Positions 1 through 9,645 are shown, counted from the stretch's first letter. The stretch is 64,000 nt of DNA from Peteryoungia wuzhouensis (GCF_003205195.1 NZ_QJRY01000001.1:372001-436000); one strand, 5' to 3'. Numbers and translations are program-made. Notes: generated by a model not told the origin, from the letters alone.

Positions 1-2
1 TC

Positions 3-665
3 GATTGCGACGGCGTTCTCGTCGATTCCGAGATCATCGCCGCCAAGGTGGAATCGAAGCTTCTGACGGAGGCGGGTTATCCGATCTCGGTCGAGGAAAT
101 GGGCGAGCGTTTTGCCGGCATGACCTGGAAGAACATCCTTCTGTCGATCGAGAAGGAAGTCGACATTCCGCTGTCGGCCAGCCTGATCGACAAGTCGGAA
201 CAGCTGCTCGACCAGAAGCTGGCGCGCGAGGTGAAGGCGATCGAGGGCGTGCAGTTTGCCCTTTCCCGCATCAAGGGGCCTCGCTGCATCTGCTCGAATT
301 CGTCGACCGCGCGGCTCGACCTGATGCTGAGCAAGGTCGGCCTCAAGGAATTCTTTGCGCCGCACATCTTCTCCGCCAAGGATCTCGGTCCCGACCGGGT
401 CAAGCCCAAGCCTGACATCTTCCTGCACGGCGCCAAGCAGTTCAATGTCAGCCCGTCGCGCTGCGTCGTGGTCGAAGATTCCGTGCATGGCGTGCATGCC
501 GCTCGGGAAGCCGGCATGCGGGTGATCGGTTTTACCGGGGCGTCGCATACCTATCCGTCGCATGCCGACAAGCTGACCGATGCGGGCGCCGAGACGGTGA
601 TTGCCCGCATGACCGACCTGCCGGGCGTGATTGCCGCCATGGAAGAATGGGAAGGCGCGTTCTAG
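3..665 (+). CDS. HAD-family phosphatase (5' end missing)
   Basis: The reading frame is open from the window edge, so the N-terminus is missing; 220 residues are visible. The fragment opens with HAD motif I (DCDGVLVDSE, the two catalytic aspartates), followed by a motif II serine in CSNSST, the motif III lysine in KPKPDIF and the motif IV acidic pair in VVVEDSVHG. Spacing and the helical cap after motif I fit the subclass that includes phosphoglycolate phosphatase and beta-phosphoglucomutase: cytosolic Mg-dependent hydrolases of small sugar or organic phosphates. The substrate cannot be told from sequence. Only a few N-terminal residues should be missing, because motif I normally lies within the first ten. 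Confidence 0.9.
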   Translation, partial: DCDGVLVDSEIIAAKVESKLLTEAGYPISVEEMGERFAGMTWKNILLSIEKEVDIPLSASLIDKSEQLLDQKLAREVKAIEGVQFALSRIKGPRCICSNSSTARLDLMLSKVGLKEFFAPHIFSAKDLGPDRVKPKPDIFLHGAKQFNVSPSRCVVVEDSVHGVHAAREAGMRVIGFTGASHTYPSHADKLTDAGAETVIARMTDLPGVIAAMEEWEGAF

Positions 666-786
666 AGAATTTCCGGCGAAATCAGAGTCGCCTTCAATGC
701 TCTATGTCTTTGTTTTCACGCAATTCCGGACGCAAAACCGCTTCGCACTTTTGCTGGAATTGCTCTAAGCCTGGCGCTCCGTCCGC

Positions 787-1707
787 TCAGAACCTGATCG
801 TCAGGGCATCCGGCACGATTTCCGCGACGAAACCGCCGCGAATGGGGTTTTCACCATCGACCTCGATCGGGAAGCGATCGGGGTCCTGCGGGCGCAATTC
901 GACACGGCGGCCGCGATGGAAGCTCAAGAGCGGATGGCCGAGATGTCCCGCCGTATAGAGGCTCTTCAGTAAACCAAGCAGACCGAAGACGCTTTCTTCG
1001 CGCATCACCGCCACATCGAACAGGCCGTCGGCCACATCCGCCTGCGGTGTAATGTGCATGCCGCCGCCGAACCAGCCACCGTTCGCGATGGCGGCAATCG
1101 CCAGCGGTCCCTTATGCACCCGCATGCCATCGACCAGAATGTCGAAGCGGTAGGGGCGATAGCGCAGGATCGCCATGACCGAGAAGAGCAGGAAGCGCAG
1201 CGGACCGGTGACGATCTTGCGGCGACCGCCGGCATTGACCGCGTCGACGATTTCGCCCGAGATCCCGACGCTTGTGATATTGGCGAAGTAGCGGCGTTGC
1301 TCAAGGCCCTGTGCGTCCCGCGCCAGCAGCAGGCCGGCATCGATCTTGCGGGGGCTGGCGCCCGCGATCCGGCGGGCAAGTTCGACGGGATCGACCGGAG
1401 GCGCGAAATTGCGGACGAAATCGCATCCCGTGCCAATCGGCAGAAATGCAAGCGGCGTATCGGGCCGGGTCGAGGTGAGGATGCCGTGAACCACATCGCT
1501 GATCGTGCCATCACCGCCGGCGACGATCAGGAGGTCACAGCCTCGGTCGGCCTGTTCGCGCGCAAGCCGTATGGCATCACCGCCGGAGCGGCTTTCCTGG
1601 ACATCCAGTCCTGGGAATTGATCTGAAAAAGCCTTGTAGGCTGCCTTCCATGCCCCGCTCTGCCTGCGGCCACCCGCGACCGGGTTCCTGATAATGACGA
1701 CGTTCAC
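787..1707 (-). CDS. diacylglycerol/lipid kinase family protein
   Basis: A 306-residue protein of the DagK/YegS/sphingosine kinase family. The N-terminal nucleotide-binding fold begins NVVIIRNPVAGG and carries the signature GGDGT at about residues 64-68. The C-terminal half is the beta-sandwich lipid-binding domain (GGMHITPQADVADGLFDV). Members phosphorylate lipid hydroxyls with ATP at the inner membrane face, and some bacterial members recycle diacylglycerol released during periplasmic glucan or membrane lipid turnover. It is transcribed convergently with the HAD gene. Substrate is uncertain; family assignment is secure. Confidence 0.9.
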   Translation of the reverse strand: MNVVIIRNPVAGGRRQSGAWKAAYKAFSDQFPGLDVQESRSGGDAIRLAREQADRGCDLLIVAGGDGTISDVVHGILTSTRPDTPLAFLPIGTGCDFVRNFAPPVDPVELARRIAGASPRKIDAGLLLARDAQGLEQRRYFANITSVGISGEIVDAVNAGGRRKIVTGPLRFLLFSVMAILRYRPYRFDILVDGMRVHKGPLAIAAIANGGWFGGGMHITPQADVADGLFDVAVMREESVFGLLGLLKSLYTAGHLGHPLLSFHRGRRVELRPQDPDRFPIEVDGENPIRGGFVAEIVPDALTIRF

Positions 1708-1805
1708 CGCTGATGCTCCCCCACCGTCGGTCTGGCCGGCGCATGCCCTTGGCGCGGCGAACGTTCAGCCCGCCGCGACGCCGGTCACAGAATAGAGGGG
1801 GGAAG

Positions 1806-2372
1806 TTACTTTTTCTTTTTACCTTCGTCGAAGCCGACATAGACGCGCGTCATGCCCGAAACATTGCCGGGAACGGTGACCTGCTTGGTATAGACGAACT
1901 GCGTCGGCTGGTTCACATCGGCGAGGTTGACCGCATACTGTTCGATCTCGGAGGTGACTTCCTGATCGCCGTCCATGACGGTCACGCGGATCGGCAGGTT
2001 GATCGAGCCGGCCTTGCCCTGCGGTCCGGAGGTCAGGCGGCCCTGCAAGAGCGCGGTGATGGTGAGCGTCGTGTCGGTGCGCGAGCAGGCGCGAGTCGTG
2101 TCGGCAAGCGAGGCCTGGAAGACAACGTCCTTGGCGTCCTGGCTCTTCGACTTCGCATAGGTGCGGTAGACCGACGTGCCGTCACGCAGCGAGATCTGCG
2201 GGCAGAAACCCTGGACGAAAGGTTGAACGGCAGCTGCAGTCTGCGTCGCAGGCTGGGCTGCGGGTTCCGTCGGAGACAGGCCGAGGCCCGACCCCATGCT
2301 GCCGGCGTTGCAACCGCCCAGCACCATCATCAGCGAAACCACCAAGACACCACGCGACACGTTTACAGACAC
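1806..2372 (-). CDS. predicted lipoprotein of unknown function
   Basis: 188 residues with a lipoprotein signal peptide: hydrophobic LVVSLMMVL then the lipobox VLGGC with cysteine at residue 21. A low-complexity linker rich in Ala, Pro and Gln follows. The mature part has no motif I recognise. It includes a stretch about sensing or handling a strand-rich domain (VTVMDGDQEVTSEIEQYAVNL) and ends in four lysines. Predicted to be anchored in the cell envelope. It diverges from thrC across a 313-bp gap. Function unknown. Confidence 0.75.
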   Translation of the reverse strand: MSVNVSRGVLVVSLMMVLGGCNAGSMGSGLGLSPTEPAAQPATQTAAAVQPFVQGFCPQISLRDGTSVYRTYAKSKSQDAKDVVFQASLADTTRACSRTDTTLTITALLQGRLTSGPQGKAGSINLPIRVTVMDGDQEVTSEIEQYAVNLADVNQPTQFVYTKQVTVPGNVSGMTRVYVGFDEGKKKK

Positions 2373-2685
2373 GAGATTTCACCTTCCGCATGCTCGGCCG
2401 AAAAAGCCGGAAAACAGTCAAACTTGAGGCTTTTCAGCGCCCTTGCGGATGGTCTATACCAGCGGCCACAACAAAAATCGATTGGGTAGCCGGCAATTTG
2501 AGTCAATTTTCGATCTGCCAGCCCAGCCCCTGCCTCACGCCCTCGACCCCGGTCGTGGCCGGCATTGCCGGGCTTGCGAAATTCACACCTCCGGTCTGGC
2601 GCAAAATGGCAAACCTCTTTATCGAAAACGCCATAGATTTGCGGGCGTCATCGATCCGGACAACACACATCCAAGGATAAGCAAC
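2373..2685. other. 313-bp intergenic region between divergent genes
   Basis: Contains the divergent promoters of the lipoprotein gene (minus strand) and thrC (plus strand). A 7-bp inverted repeat (AAAAGCC at 2402-2408, GGCTTTT at 2428-2434) lies in the leader of the lipoprotein gene. Open frames here have no recognisable protein character and run into thrC without a ribosome-binding site of their own. No RNA gene or repeat was recognised. Confidence 0.5.
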
Positions 2686-4083
2686 GTGGAATATATCTCG
2701 ACCCGCGGAGAGGCCCCCAGCCTCGGCTTTTGTGACGCGCTTCTCGCCGGGCTTGCCCGCGACGGCGGCCTTTATGTGCCGCGCGAATGGCCGCAGATGT
2801 CGAAAAAGGCGATCCGGGGCCTGCGCGGCAAGAGCTATCAGGACGTTGCCTATGAGGTGCTTTTGCCCTTCACCAATGGCGAGATCGAGCCCGCCACCTT
2901 CCGCGCGATGATCGACGAGGCCTATGCGACCTTCAAGCATCCGGCCGTCGCCCCACTGGTGCAGACGGGGCCGAATTCCTTCGTGCTGGAACTCTTCCAC
3001 GGCACGACGCTCGCCTTCAAGGACGTGGCGATGCAGCTGCTTGCCCGGCTGATGGACCATGTGCTGGAGAAGCGCGGCGAGCGCGCCACAATCGTCGGCG
3101 CGACCTCGGGCGATACCGGGGGGGCCGCGATCGACGCCTTTGCCGGGCGCGCGCGCACCGACATCTTCATCCTCTTCCCGCATGGCAAGGTGTCGCCGGT
3201 GCAGCAGCGCCAGATGACATCCTGCACGGAAGACAACGTGCATGCGATTGCCGTCGAGGGCAATTTCGACGACTGCCAGAACCTGGTGAAGGCGATGTTC
3301 AACGATGTCGCCTTCCGCGACCGGGTGAAGCTTTCGGGTGTCAACTCGATCAACTGGGCGCGCATCATGGCGCAGGTGGTCTACTATTTCACGTCTGCCG
3401 TCGCGCTCGGCGCACCGGACCGGAAGATCTCGTTCACGGTGCCGACAGGCAATTTCGGCGACATCTTTGCCGGTTACGTGGCGAAGAAAATGGGCCTGCC
3501 GATCGACAAGCTCGTCATCGCCACCAATGACAACGACATTCTTTCGCGCACGATGAAGACCGGGCGTTACGAGATGAAGGGCGTCATGGCGACGACCTCG
3601 CCATCGATGGACATCCAGATATCCTCGAACTTCGAACGGCTGCTGTTCGAATCCTACGGCCGCGATGCCGCGTCCATCCGCTCTGCGATGGAAGGCCTCA
3701 AGCAGTCCGGTTCGTTCGAGATCCAGCCGGAGGCGCTGAAGGCCATCCGCCGCGAGTTCCGCGCCGGCCGCGCAACGCAGAAGGAGGTGGCGAAAACCAT
3801 CAAGGCTGTGCTGGCCGACACCGGCTATCTGCTCGACCCGCATACGGCCGTCGGCGTGCATGTGGCGAAGAAATTCGAGAAGCCGCAGAGCCCCATGGTG
3901 GTTCTCGCCACCGCCCATCCGGCGAAATTCCCGGCGGCAGTAAAATCGGCCTGCGGTATTGACCCCGCGCTTCCGACATGGCTTGCTGATCTGATGGACA
4001 GGGAGGAGCGCTTCGAAATCCTGCCCGCGGACCTTAAGGCCGTCGAAAGCTTTGTCGGCACACATGCCCGTGCGGACAGTTGA
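2686..4083 (+). CDS. thrC: threonine synthase
   Basis: Converts O-phospho-L-homoserine to L-threonine with pyridoxal phosphate, the last step of threonine synthesis; thrB for the preceding step lies 15 kb away. The start is GTG at 2686 (VEYISTRGEAP), preceded by AAGGA; the frame stays open further upstream, but that part is not protein-like. The PLP lysine is in HGTTLAFKD (about residue 112), and the phosphate-binding loop is in GATSGDTGGAA. At 465 residues it matches the long type common in proteobacteria and yeast. Its stop codon is 20 bp from the next gene, so the two are probably co-transcribed. Confidence 0.97.
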   Translation: MEYISTRGEAPSLGFCDALLAGLARDGGLYVPREWPQMSKKAIRGLRGKSYQDVAYEVLLPFTNGEIEPATFRAMIDEAYATFKHPAVAPLVQTGPNSFVLELFHGTTLAFKDVAMQLLARLMDHVLEKRGERATIVGATSGDTGGAAIDAFAGRARTDIFILFPHGKVSPVQQRQMTSCTEDNVHAIAVEGNFDDCQNLVKAMFNDVAFRDRVKLSGVNSINWARIMAQVVYYFTSAVALGAPDRKISFTVPTGNFGDIFAGYVAKKMGLPIDKLVIATNDNDILSRTMKTGRYEMKGVMATTSPSMDIQISSNFERLLFESYGRDAASIRSAMEGLKQSGSFEIQPEALKAIRREFRAGRATQKEVAKTIKAVLADTGYLLDPHTAVGVHVAKKFEKPQSPMVVLATAHPAKFPAAVKSACGIDPALPTWLADLMDREERFEILPADLKAVESFVGTHARADS

Positions 4084-4103
4084 GAAGCGCAGAAAGACGG
4101 ACC

Positions 4104-5402
4104 ATGAATGTTGAGTGCACCCGGCTTCCATCGGGTTTGACTGTCGTAACCGAGAACATGCCACATCTTGAAAGCGTGGCACTCGGCACCTGGATCAAGT
4201 CCGGCTCGCGTAATGAGACCGAAGCCGAGCATGGCATTGCGCATCTGCTCGAGCATATGGCTTTCAAGGGCACGAACGAGCGCAGCGCGCGCCAGATCGC
4301 CGAAGAGATCGAGAATGTCGGGGGCGAGCTGAATGCCGCCACATCGACCGAGACCACGTCCTATTACGCCCGTGTTCTCAAGGACAATGTGCCGCTCGCC
4401 GTCGATATCCTTGCCGACATCCTGACGGATTCGCTCTTCGATGAAGAAGAGCTGGAGCGCGAAAAACACGTCATCCTGCAGGAGATCGGCGCGGCCGACG
4501 ATACACCCGACGACGTGGTGTTCGACCGCTTCTCCGAACGGGCCTTCCAGGACCAGACGATCGGCCGCAGCATTCTGGGAACACCTGACACGGTGCAATC
4601 CTTCTCCAGCGACCAGATCCGCGCCTATCTCTCGCGCAACTACACGACGGACCGGATGTTCGTGGTCGCCGCCGGTGCAGTCGATCATGACGCCTTCGTC
4701 AAGCAGGTCGAACAGCGTTTTGCCTCGCTTCCGACCCAGCCCTCCGCCCCGCCCGTGATGGATGTCGCCCGCTACACCGGCGGCGAAGCCCGCGAGGAAC
4801 GCGACCTGATGGATACGCAGGTCCTGCTCGGCTTCGAGGGCAAGGCCTATCACATGCGCGATTTCTACTGTTCGCAGATCCTGGCGAACATCCTGGGCGG
4901 GGGCATGTCGTCCCGCCTCTTCCAGGAAGTTCGTGAAATCCGCGGCCTCTGCTATTCCGTCTATGCCTTCCATTGGGGCTTTTCCGACACTGGCATCTTC
5001 GGCATTCATGCCGCGACCGGCGGCGACAATCTGCCGGAACTGGTGCCTGTTATCATCGACGAACTCCGCAAGGCGTCCGAACACATCGACCAGCAGGAAA
5101 TCGAGCGCTCGCGGGCCCAGATCCGCGCACAGCTGCTCATGGGCCAGGAAAGCCCGGCCGCCCGCGCCGGCCAGATCGCCCGGCAGATGATGCTCTACGG
5201 CCGCACCATTCCGAACCAGGAGATGATGGAGCGGCTGGCCGGCATCACCACGCAGCGCCTGACCGACCTTGCCGGACGCCTGTTCTTCGACACGGCACCG
5301 ACGCTCTCGGCCATCGGCCCGGTGGACAAGCTGGTGTCGCTCGACGAGATCGCAGGCGCCCTCAGTGTTCAGCAGAAGGGCGCCCGCAAGGCGGCCGGCT
5401 GA
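4104..5402 (+). CDS. M16 family zinc peptidase (processing-peptidase-like)
   Basis: 432 residues. The inverted zinc motif HxxEH is present as HLLEH (residues 47-51), with the downstream glutamate region in the helix around FDEEELEREKHVILQEI. This is the PqqL/mitochondrial processing peptidase beta-like branch of pitrilysins, which sits directly after thrC in many Rhizobiales. ATG at 4104 follows AGAAAGACGG, and the upstream frame extension overlaps thrC. No signal peptide, so probably cytosolic. The physiological substrate is not known from sequence. Confidence 0.93.
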   Translation: MNVECTRLPSGLTVVTENMPHLESVALGTWIKSGSRNETEAEHGIAHLLEHMAFKGTNERSARQIAEEIENVGGELNAATSTETTSYYARVLKDNVPLAVDILADILTDSLFDEEELEREKHVILQEIGAADDTPDDVVFDRFSERAFQDQTIGRSILGTPDTVQSFSSDQIRAYLSRNYTTDRMFVVAAGAVDHDAFVKQVEQRFASLPTQPSAPPVMDVARYTGGEAREERDLMDTQVLLGFEGKAYHMRDFYCSQILANILGGGMSSRLFQEVREIRGLCYSVYAFHWGFSDTGIFGIHAATGGDNLPELVPVIIDELRKASEHIDQQEIERSRAQIRAQLLMGQESPAARAGQIARQMMLYGRTIPNQEMMERLAGITTQRLTDLAGRLFFDTAPTLSAIGPVDKLVSLDEIAGALSVQQKGARKAAG

Positions 5403-5422
5403 GGGATATCGCGAATGAATTC

Positions 5423-5449
5423 ATCCGGCGGGCTCGCCGCCGGATTTCT
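5423..5449 (+). terminator. hairpin between the peptidase gene and rimJ
   Basis: Perfect 9-bp stem ATCCGGCGG / CCGCCGGAT (5423-5431 and 5437-5445) with a 5-nt loop, followed only by TTCTC. It could be a weak terminator or a processing hairpin. The poor U-tract makes full termination unlikely. Confidence 0.4.
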
Positions 5450-5463
5450 CTGGGGGTTCCAGG

Positions 5464-6075
5464 ATGACGCGCTCGGTCTTTCGGTTTCTGTCGCGACAGG
5501 CGGAGCTTCCGGAACTCGTGGGCGAGCGGCATCTTCTGCGCCTTGCCCGCTACCGCGACTTCGAAGCCTGGCACGTTCTTCGCCGCGACAGCCGTGCCTT
5601 CCTGCAGCCCTGGGAGCCGACCTGGCGCACCGACGAACTGACGGAGCGCGCCTTTCGCCAGCGGGTGTTGCGGAATGAACAGGAGTTTCATTCCGGCATG
5701 GCGGTGCCGCTCTTCCTGTTCGAACGGGAAACGGACACGCTTCTCGGGGGGCTGACCATCGGCCTGATCAGGCGCGGCGCTTCGCAGGCTTGCATGATCG
5801 GATACTGGATGGGCGAAAAACATGCCGGCAAGGGTCATATGTTTGCCGCACTTCAACTGGCTATTCCCTACATCTTCGGGCCGCTCGAGTTGCACCGTAT
5901 CGAAGCAGCCTGTATTCCCGACAACGTCAACAGCGTAAACCTGCTGGAGAAAGCGGGATTTGAGCGAGAAGGTCTTTTGCGCGAATATCTGAAAATCAAC
6001 GGAGAATGGCGCGACCACGTGCTGTTTTCGAAGATCGCCCCGGCTCGGGGACGGAACGGCAAAGCAGGCTCATGA
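5464..6075 (+). CDS. rimJ: GNAT acetyltransferase, RimJ-like
   Basis: 203 residues, GCN5-related N-acetyltransferase fold. The acetyl-CoA-binding segment is seen in GEKHAGKGHMFAAL. The RimJ/RimL-type continuation is ELHRIEAACIPDNVNSVNLLEKAGF. RimJ acetylates the N-terminal alanine of ribosomal protein S5, and this position between an M16 peptidase and an EAL protein is common in rhizobia. The exact substrate is inferred from family similarity. The stop TGA overlaps the ATG of the next gene (ATGA), implying translational coupling. Confidence 0.85.
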   Translation: MTRSVFRFLSRQAELPELVGERHLLRLARYRDFEAWHVLRRDSRAFLQPWEPTWRTDELTERAFRQRVLRNEQEFHSGMAVPLFLFERETDTLLGGLTIGLIRRGASQACMIGYWMGEKHAGKGHMFAALQLAIPYIFGPLELHRIEAACIPDNVNSVNLLEKAGFEREGLLREYLKINGEWRDHVLFSKIAPARGRNGKAGS

Positions 6076-8981
6076 CGCAGACCCAGATTGCTCCGCGCAG
6101 GGCTCAGCGCCTGTTACTCCTCGTACTCGCCCTGTTTTCGGCCCTGTGCCTCGGCTTCGTCGCCCCGGCTTTCGCCGTCGAACCGGTCAAGATTGCCCGT
6201 GACGACACGGCGCTCGACCTGACCGCGACCACCGGGATCTACACAAACCAGGGCGCCGCCTTCCAGGTTTCGACGGCTGCCGGTGCCGATGGCATCCGCC
6301 GTCGCATCGAGGTGCGTTCGAGCTCCGATACCCATCAGGGCGACTGGGCCGTTTTCGCGCTCGCCAATGTCTCGGAAGAACAGCTGGAGCGCGTGATTGT
6401 CGCGCCGCATTTCCGCCTGTCCGGCTCCAAGCTGTTCTGGCCGGATCTCGGCTCGCAGCGCATCATGGCGATCACGCCTTCGGAAGGCTTCGCGCTCGAC
6501 CGGGTACCAAGCCCGGATGCCGACGTCTTCCGCATCACGCTCAATCCGGGCACCGTCATCACCTTCGTGGCGGAACTCGCCTCGCCGAACCTGCCGCAGA
6601 TCTATCTCTGGGAACCCGACGTCTACAAGGACACGGTCAACGCGTTCACGCTCTATCGCGGCATCGTGCTCGGCATTGCCGGCCTGCTCGCCGTGTTCCT
6701 GACCATTCTCTTCGTCGTGAAGGGCACGTCGATGCTGCCGGCGGCGGCGGCACTTGCCTGGGCGGTGCTTGCCTATATCTGCGTCGACTTCGGTTTCCTC
6801 GAGAAGCTGATCTCCATCACCTCGTCGGATGTGCGAATATGGCGCGCGGGGGCGGAAGTCGCGCTCGCCTCGTCGCTCGTCATCTTCCTCTTCACCTATC
6901 TCAACCTCAACCGATGGCATGTGCATCTCGGCTATGCGACGCTTGCCTGGATGCTGGGACTTGCCGCCCTGTTCGGGGTTGCCATCGTCGATCCCTCCAT
7001 TGCCGCCGGTATCGCGCGCATCTCGTTTGCGCTGACCGGTGTCGTCGGCATCGGCCTGATCATCTATCTCGGCTTCAACCGCTATGACCGCGCCGTGCTT
7101 TTGGTGCCGACCTGGGTCTTGATCCTGGTCTGGCTGTTCGGCGGCTGGATGACGGTGACCGGACAATTGTCGAACGACATCATCCAGCCGGCACTCGGCG
7201 GTGGCCTGGTTCTCATCGTTCTCCTGATCGGCTTCACGGTCATGCAGCACGCCTTTGCGGGCGGCGCCTATCAGCAGGGGCTGTTCTCCGATCTCGAGCG
7301 CCAGTCGCTGGCGCTGACCGGCTCCGGCGACACCGTCTGGGACTGGGACGTAGCGCGCGACCGCGTCGTCACGAGCCCCGATGTTTCCGTGCGGCTCGGC
7401 CTGTCGCCCGGCACCATGCATGGCCCGGCGCGCAACTGGCTGCCGCGCCTGCATCCCGATGATCGCGACCGTTTTCGCGCCACCCTCGACGTGCTGCTGG
7501 AACATCGCAAGGGGCGTCTCAGCCACGAATTCCGCATCCGCGCCGAAGACGGGCATTTCCACTGGCTGAAGATCCGCGCCCGCCCCGTGCTGGGATCAAA
7601 CGGCGAAGTCATCCGCTGCGTCGGCACGATCATCGACGTGACCGAGCAGAAGAACTCGATCGACCGGCTGCTGGTCGATGCCATGCATGACAATCTGACA
7701 GGGCTGCCGAACCGCGAGGTCTTCCTCGACCGGCTGCAGGCGATCCTGTCGCTCGCCTCAACCTCCGACAGCGTGCGGCCGACCGTGCTTGCCATCGATA
7801 TCGATCGCTACAAGCAGGTGAATGACGCGCTGGGCATTGCTGCCGGCGACAATATCCTGATCGCGATTACCCGCCGTCTGCGCCGCCTTCTGAAGCCGCA
7901 GGATACGCTCGCCCGTCTCTCCGGCGACGAGTTCGGCCTGATTTTGGTGTCGGAAAAGGACCCGGGCAAGATTGCCGACTTTGCCGACGCCGTATCGAAG
8001 GCGATCATGGTGCCGCTCAATTTTGCCAATCGCGAAATCAGCCTGACGGCATCGATCGGCCTCGTCTCCTGGGTCGACCAGCAGGAAAGTGCGACCAGTC
8101 TGCTGGCCGATGCGGAGCTTGCTATGTACCGGGCGAAACGATCCGGCGGCAACCGCGTCGAACCCTTCCGCCCGGCCTTCCGCACCGTCAGCACCGACCG
8201 GCTGCAGCTGGAAACGGATCTGCGCCGCGCCATCGAACGCAAGGAGCTGACGATGGCCTACCAGCCGATCGTCCGGCTGGCGAATGGCGAAATTGCCGGG
8301 TTTGAGGCGCTGATGCGCTGGGATCATCCGAAGCGCGGCAACATTCCGCCGACGGAATTCATCCCGATCGCGGAGATGTCCGATCTGATCGAGCCGCTCG
8401 GCATGTTCGCGCTGGAGCGCGCCTCGACCGACCTGATGGACTGGGAGCGCCAGACCGGCGAGCTGCCGCTGTTCGTCTCGGTCAACCTGTCCTCGGCGCA
8501 GCTGATCTCCAGCGAGATCTACAATGATGTGCGCGCGATGCTGACCAAGACCCAGTGCGATCCGAAACGGATCAAGCTGGAGCTGACCGAGAGCGTCGTG
8601 ATGGAAAATCCGGAACAGGCGCGCCTGATGCTGCAAAAGCTGAAGGATACGGGCATCAGCCTGGCGCTCGACGATTTCGGCACCGGCTATTCGTCGCTGG
8701 CCTATCTCACCCGTTTCCCCTTCGACACGATCAAGCTCGACAAGGCCCTGGTCTGCGATCAGTCCGACAAACGCGCCGTCCTCTTGCGCTCGGTCGTGGC
8801 CATGGCGCGCGGGCTTGAGATGCAGGTGGTGGCCGAGGGCATCCAGACCGACCAGGACGCTGCCGATCTCGCCATGATGGGCTGCGAATTCGGCCAGAGC
8901 TATCTCTTCGGCCCGCCGCTGGGATCGGAATCGGTGCTGCGGCTGCTCAAGGAACGGTTTCCGCTGATGAAGCGGGCGTGA
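6072..8981 (+). CDS. membrane-bound PAS-GGDEF-EAL cyclic-di-GMP protein
   Basis: 969 residues. The N-terminal signal segment (LLLLVLALFSALCLGF) is followed by a periplasmic sensor-like region (to about residue 190), then seven or so membrane helices (about 195-390), a PAS domain (about 415-530), GGDEF (about 540-700) and EAL (about 715-965). The cyclase signature is RLSGDEF (SGDEF at about 617-621), a departure from GG[D/E]EF. The EAL domain keeps EAL (745-747), the VNLS, ELTES and DDFGTGYSS motifs and the lysine in KLDKA, so phosphodiesterase activity is the better prediction. The layout resembles 7TMR-DISM signalling proteins. The start overlaps the rimJ stop. Confidence 0.93.
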   Translation: MTQTQIAPRRAQRLLLLVLALFSALCLGFVAPAFAVEPVKIARDDTALDLTATTGIYTNQGAAFQVSTAAGADGIRRRIEVRSSSDTHQGDWAVFALANVSEEQLERVIVAPHFRLSGSKLFWPDLGSQRIMAITPSEGFALDRVPSPDADVFRITLNPGTVITFVAELASPNLPQIYLWEPDVYKDTVNAFTLYRGIVLGIAGLLAVFLTILFVVKGTSMLPAAAALAWAVLAYICVDFGFLEKLISITSSDVRIWRAGAEVALASSLVIFLFTYLNLNRWHVHLGYATLAWMLGLAALFGVAIVDPSIAAGIARISFALTGVVGIGLIIYLGFNRYDRAVLLVPTWVLILVWLFGGWMTVTGQLSNDIIQPALGGGLVLIVLLIGFTVMQHAFAGGAYQQGLFSDLERQSLALTGSGDTVWDWDVARDRVVTSPDVSVRLGLSPGTMHGPARNWLPRLHPDDRDRFRATLDVLLEHRKGRLSHEFRIRAEDGHFHWLKIRARPVLGSNGEVIRCVGTIIDVTEQKNSIDRLLVDAMHDNLTGLPNREVFLDRLQAILSLASTSDSVRPTVLAIDIDRYKQVNDALGIAAGDNILIAITRRLRRLLKPQDTLARLSGDEFGLILVSEKDPGKIADFADAVSKAIMVPLNFANREISLTASIGLVSWVDQQESATSLLADAELAMYRAKRSGGNRVEPFRPAFRTVSTDRLQLETDLRRAIERKELTMAYQPIVRLANGEIAGFEALMRWDHPKRGNIPPTEFIPIAEMSDLIEPLGMFALERASTDLMDWERQTGELPLFVSVNLSSAQLISSEIYNDVRAMLTKTQCDPKRIKLELTESVVMENPEQARLMLQKLKDTGISLALDDFGTGYSSLAYLTRFPFDTIKLDKALVCDQSDKRAVLLRSVVAMARGLEMQVVAEGIQTDQDAADLAMMGCEFGQSYLFGPPLGSESVLRLLKERFPLMKRA

Positions 8982-9009
8982 GAGGCGAACCCCTCACGCC
9001 GTTCGCCCG

Positions 9010-9645
9010 TCAGGTCCGCTGAAAGGCGACATGCAGGCCAAGGCCGACGAGAACCGCGCCCCCTGCCCTTTGCAGATTGCGCTGCAGGGACGAGACGCGC
9101 GCCAGGCGCTTTGTGATCGTGCTGGCCGCTATCACGCAGGCGATGTCGGCCACCGTAAACATGGCGTTGACCATCGTTCCGAGGATGATGAACTGCAGCC
9201 AGACGGGAAAGGCTGCCGCTGCATCGATGAATTGCGGCAGGAAGGCGAGGAAGAAGATCGCCGTCTTCGGATTGAGCACTTCCACCAGCATGCTTTCGAC
9301 GAAGGCGGGGCCGGCTGATTTTGGCGCAGGCAGAGCTTCGCTCGCGGCCCCCGTCGTGCGGGCGGCGCGGATCATGCGGAACCCCAGATAGATCAGGTAT
9401 CCAGCCCCTGCGAGCTTCACAGCCAGATAGAGCGTCGGCACGAGGTGGAAGAGGATCGACAGGCCAGTGGCTGCGGCCACCACATGCACGTAACAGCCGA
9501 CATGGATACCGAGCGTTGCCATCAGTCCCGCGCGGTGATCGGCGGCCAGAGTGCGGGCTGCAACGTAGAGCATGGCCGGACCGGGGATGAAGGCAAAGAC
9601 GGCGGTGGTGAGGAAGAAGGCGAGGAGGATATCGGTGGAGGGCAT
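9010..9645 (-). CDS. LysE family amino-acid/metabolite exporter
   Basis: 211 residues, six predicted membrane helices. The RhtB/LysE N-terminus is typical: FFLTTAVFAFIPGPAMLYV with the conserved PGPA motif, then the helix 2-3 region GLMATLGIHVGCYVH and YLIYLGFRMIR. These transporters export amino acids or related small molecules by proton exchange. ATG at 9645 (MPSTDIL) is chosen because the 23 upstream residues are polar and not LysE-like. Substrate unknown. Confidence 0.9.
   Translation of the reverse strand: MPSTDILLAFFLTTAVFAFIPGPAMLYVAARTLAADHRAGLMATLGIHVGCYVHVVAAATGLSILFHLVPTLYLAVKLAGAGYLIYLGFRMIRAARTTGAASEALPAPKSAGPAFVESMLVEVLNPKTAIFFLAFLPQFIDAAAAFPVWLQFIILGTMVNAMFTVADIACVIAASTITKRLARVSSLQRNLQRAGGAVLVGLGLHVAFQRT

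Noticed and set aside
2443-2685. In-frame extension upstream of thrC
   Set aside because: Non-conserved in character and lacks a ribosome-binding site; GTG 2686 with AAGGA is the better start.
2503-4182. Very long minus-strand ORF (559 codons) across thrC
   Set aside because: It is antisense to a well-conserved gene; its His/Arg/Gly-rich residues are the usual shadow in GC-rich DNA.
6114-7562. Minus-strand ORF of 482 codons opposite the GGDEF/EAL gene
   Set aside because: Antisense shadow: no start signal, and composition rich in Arg, Glu and Gly as expected from the third-codon bias of the real gene.
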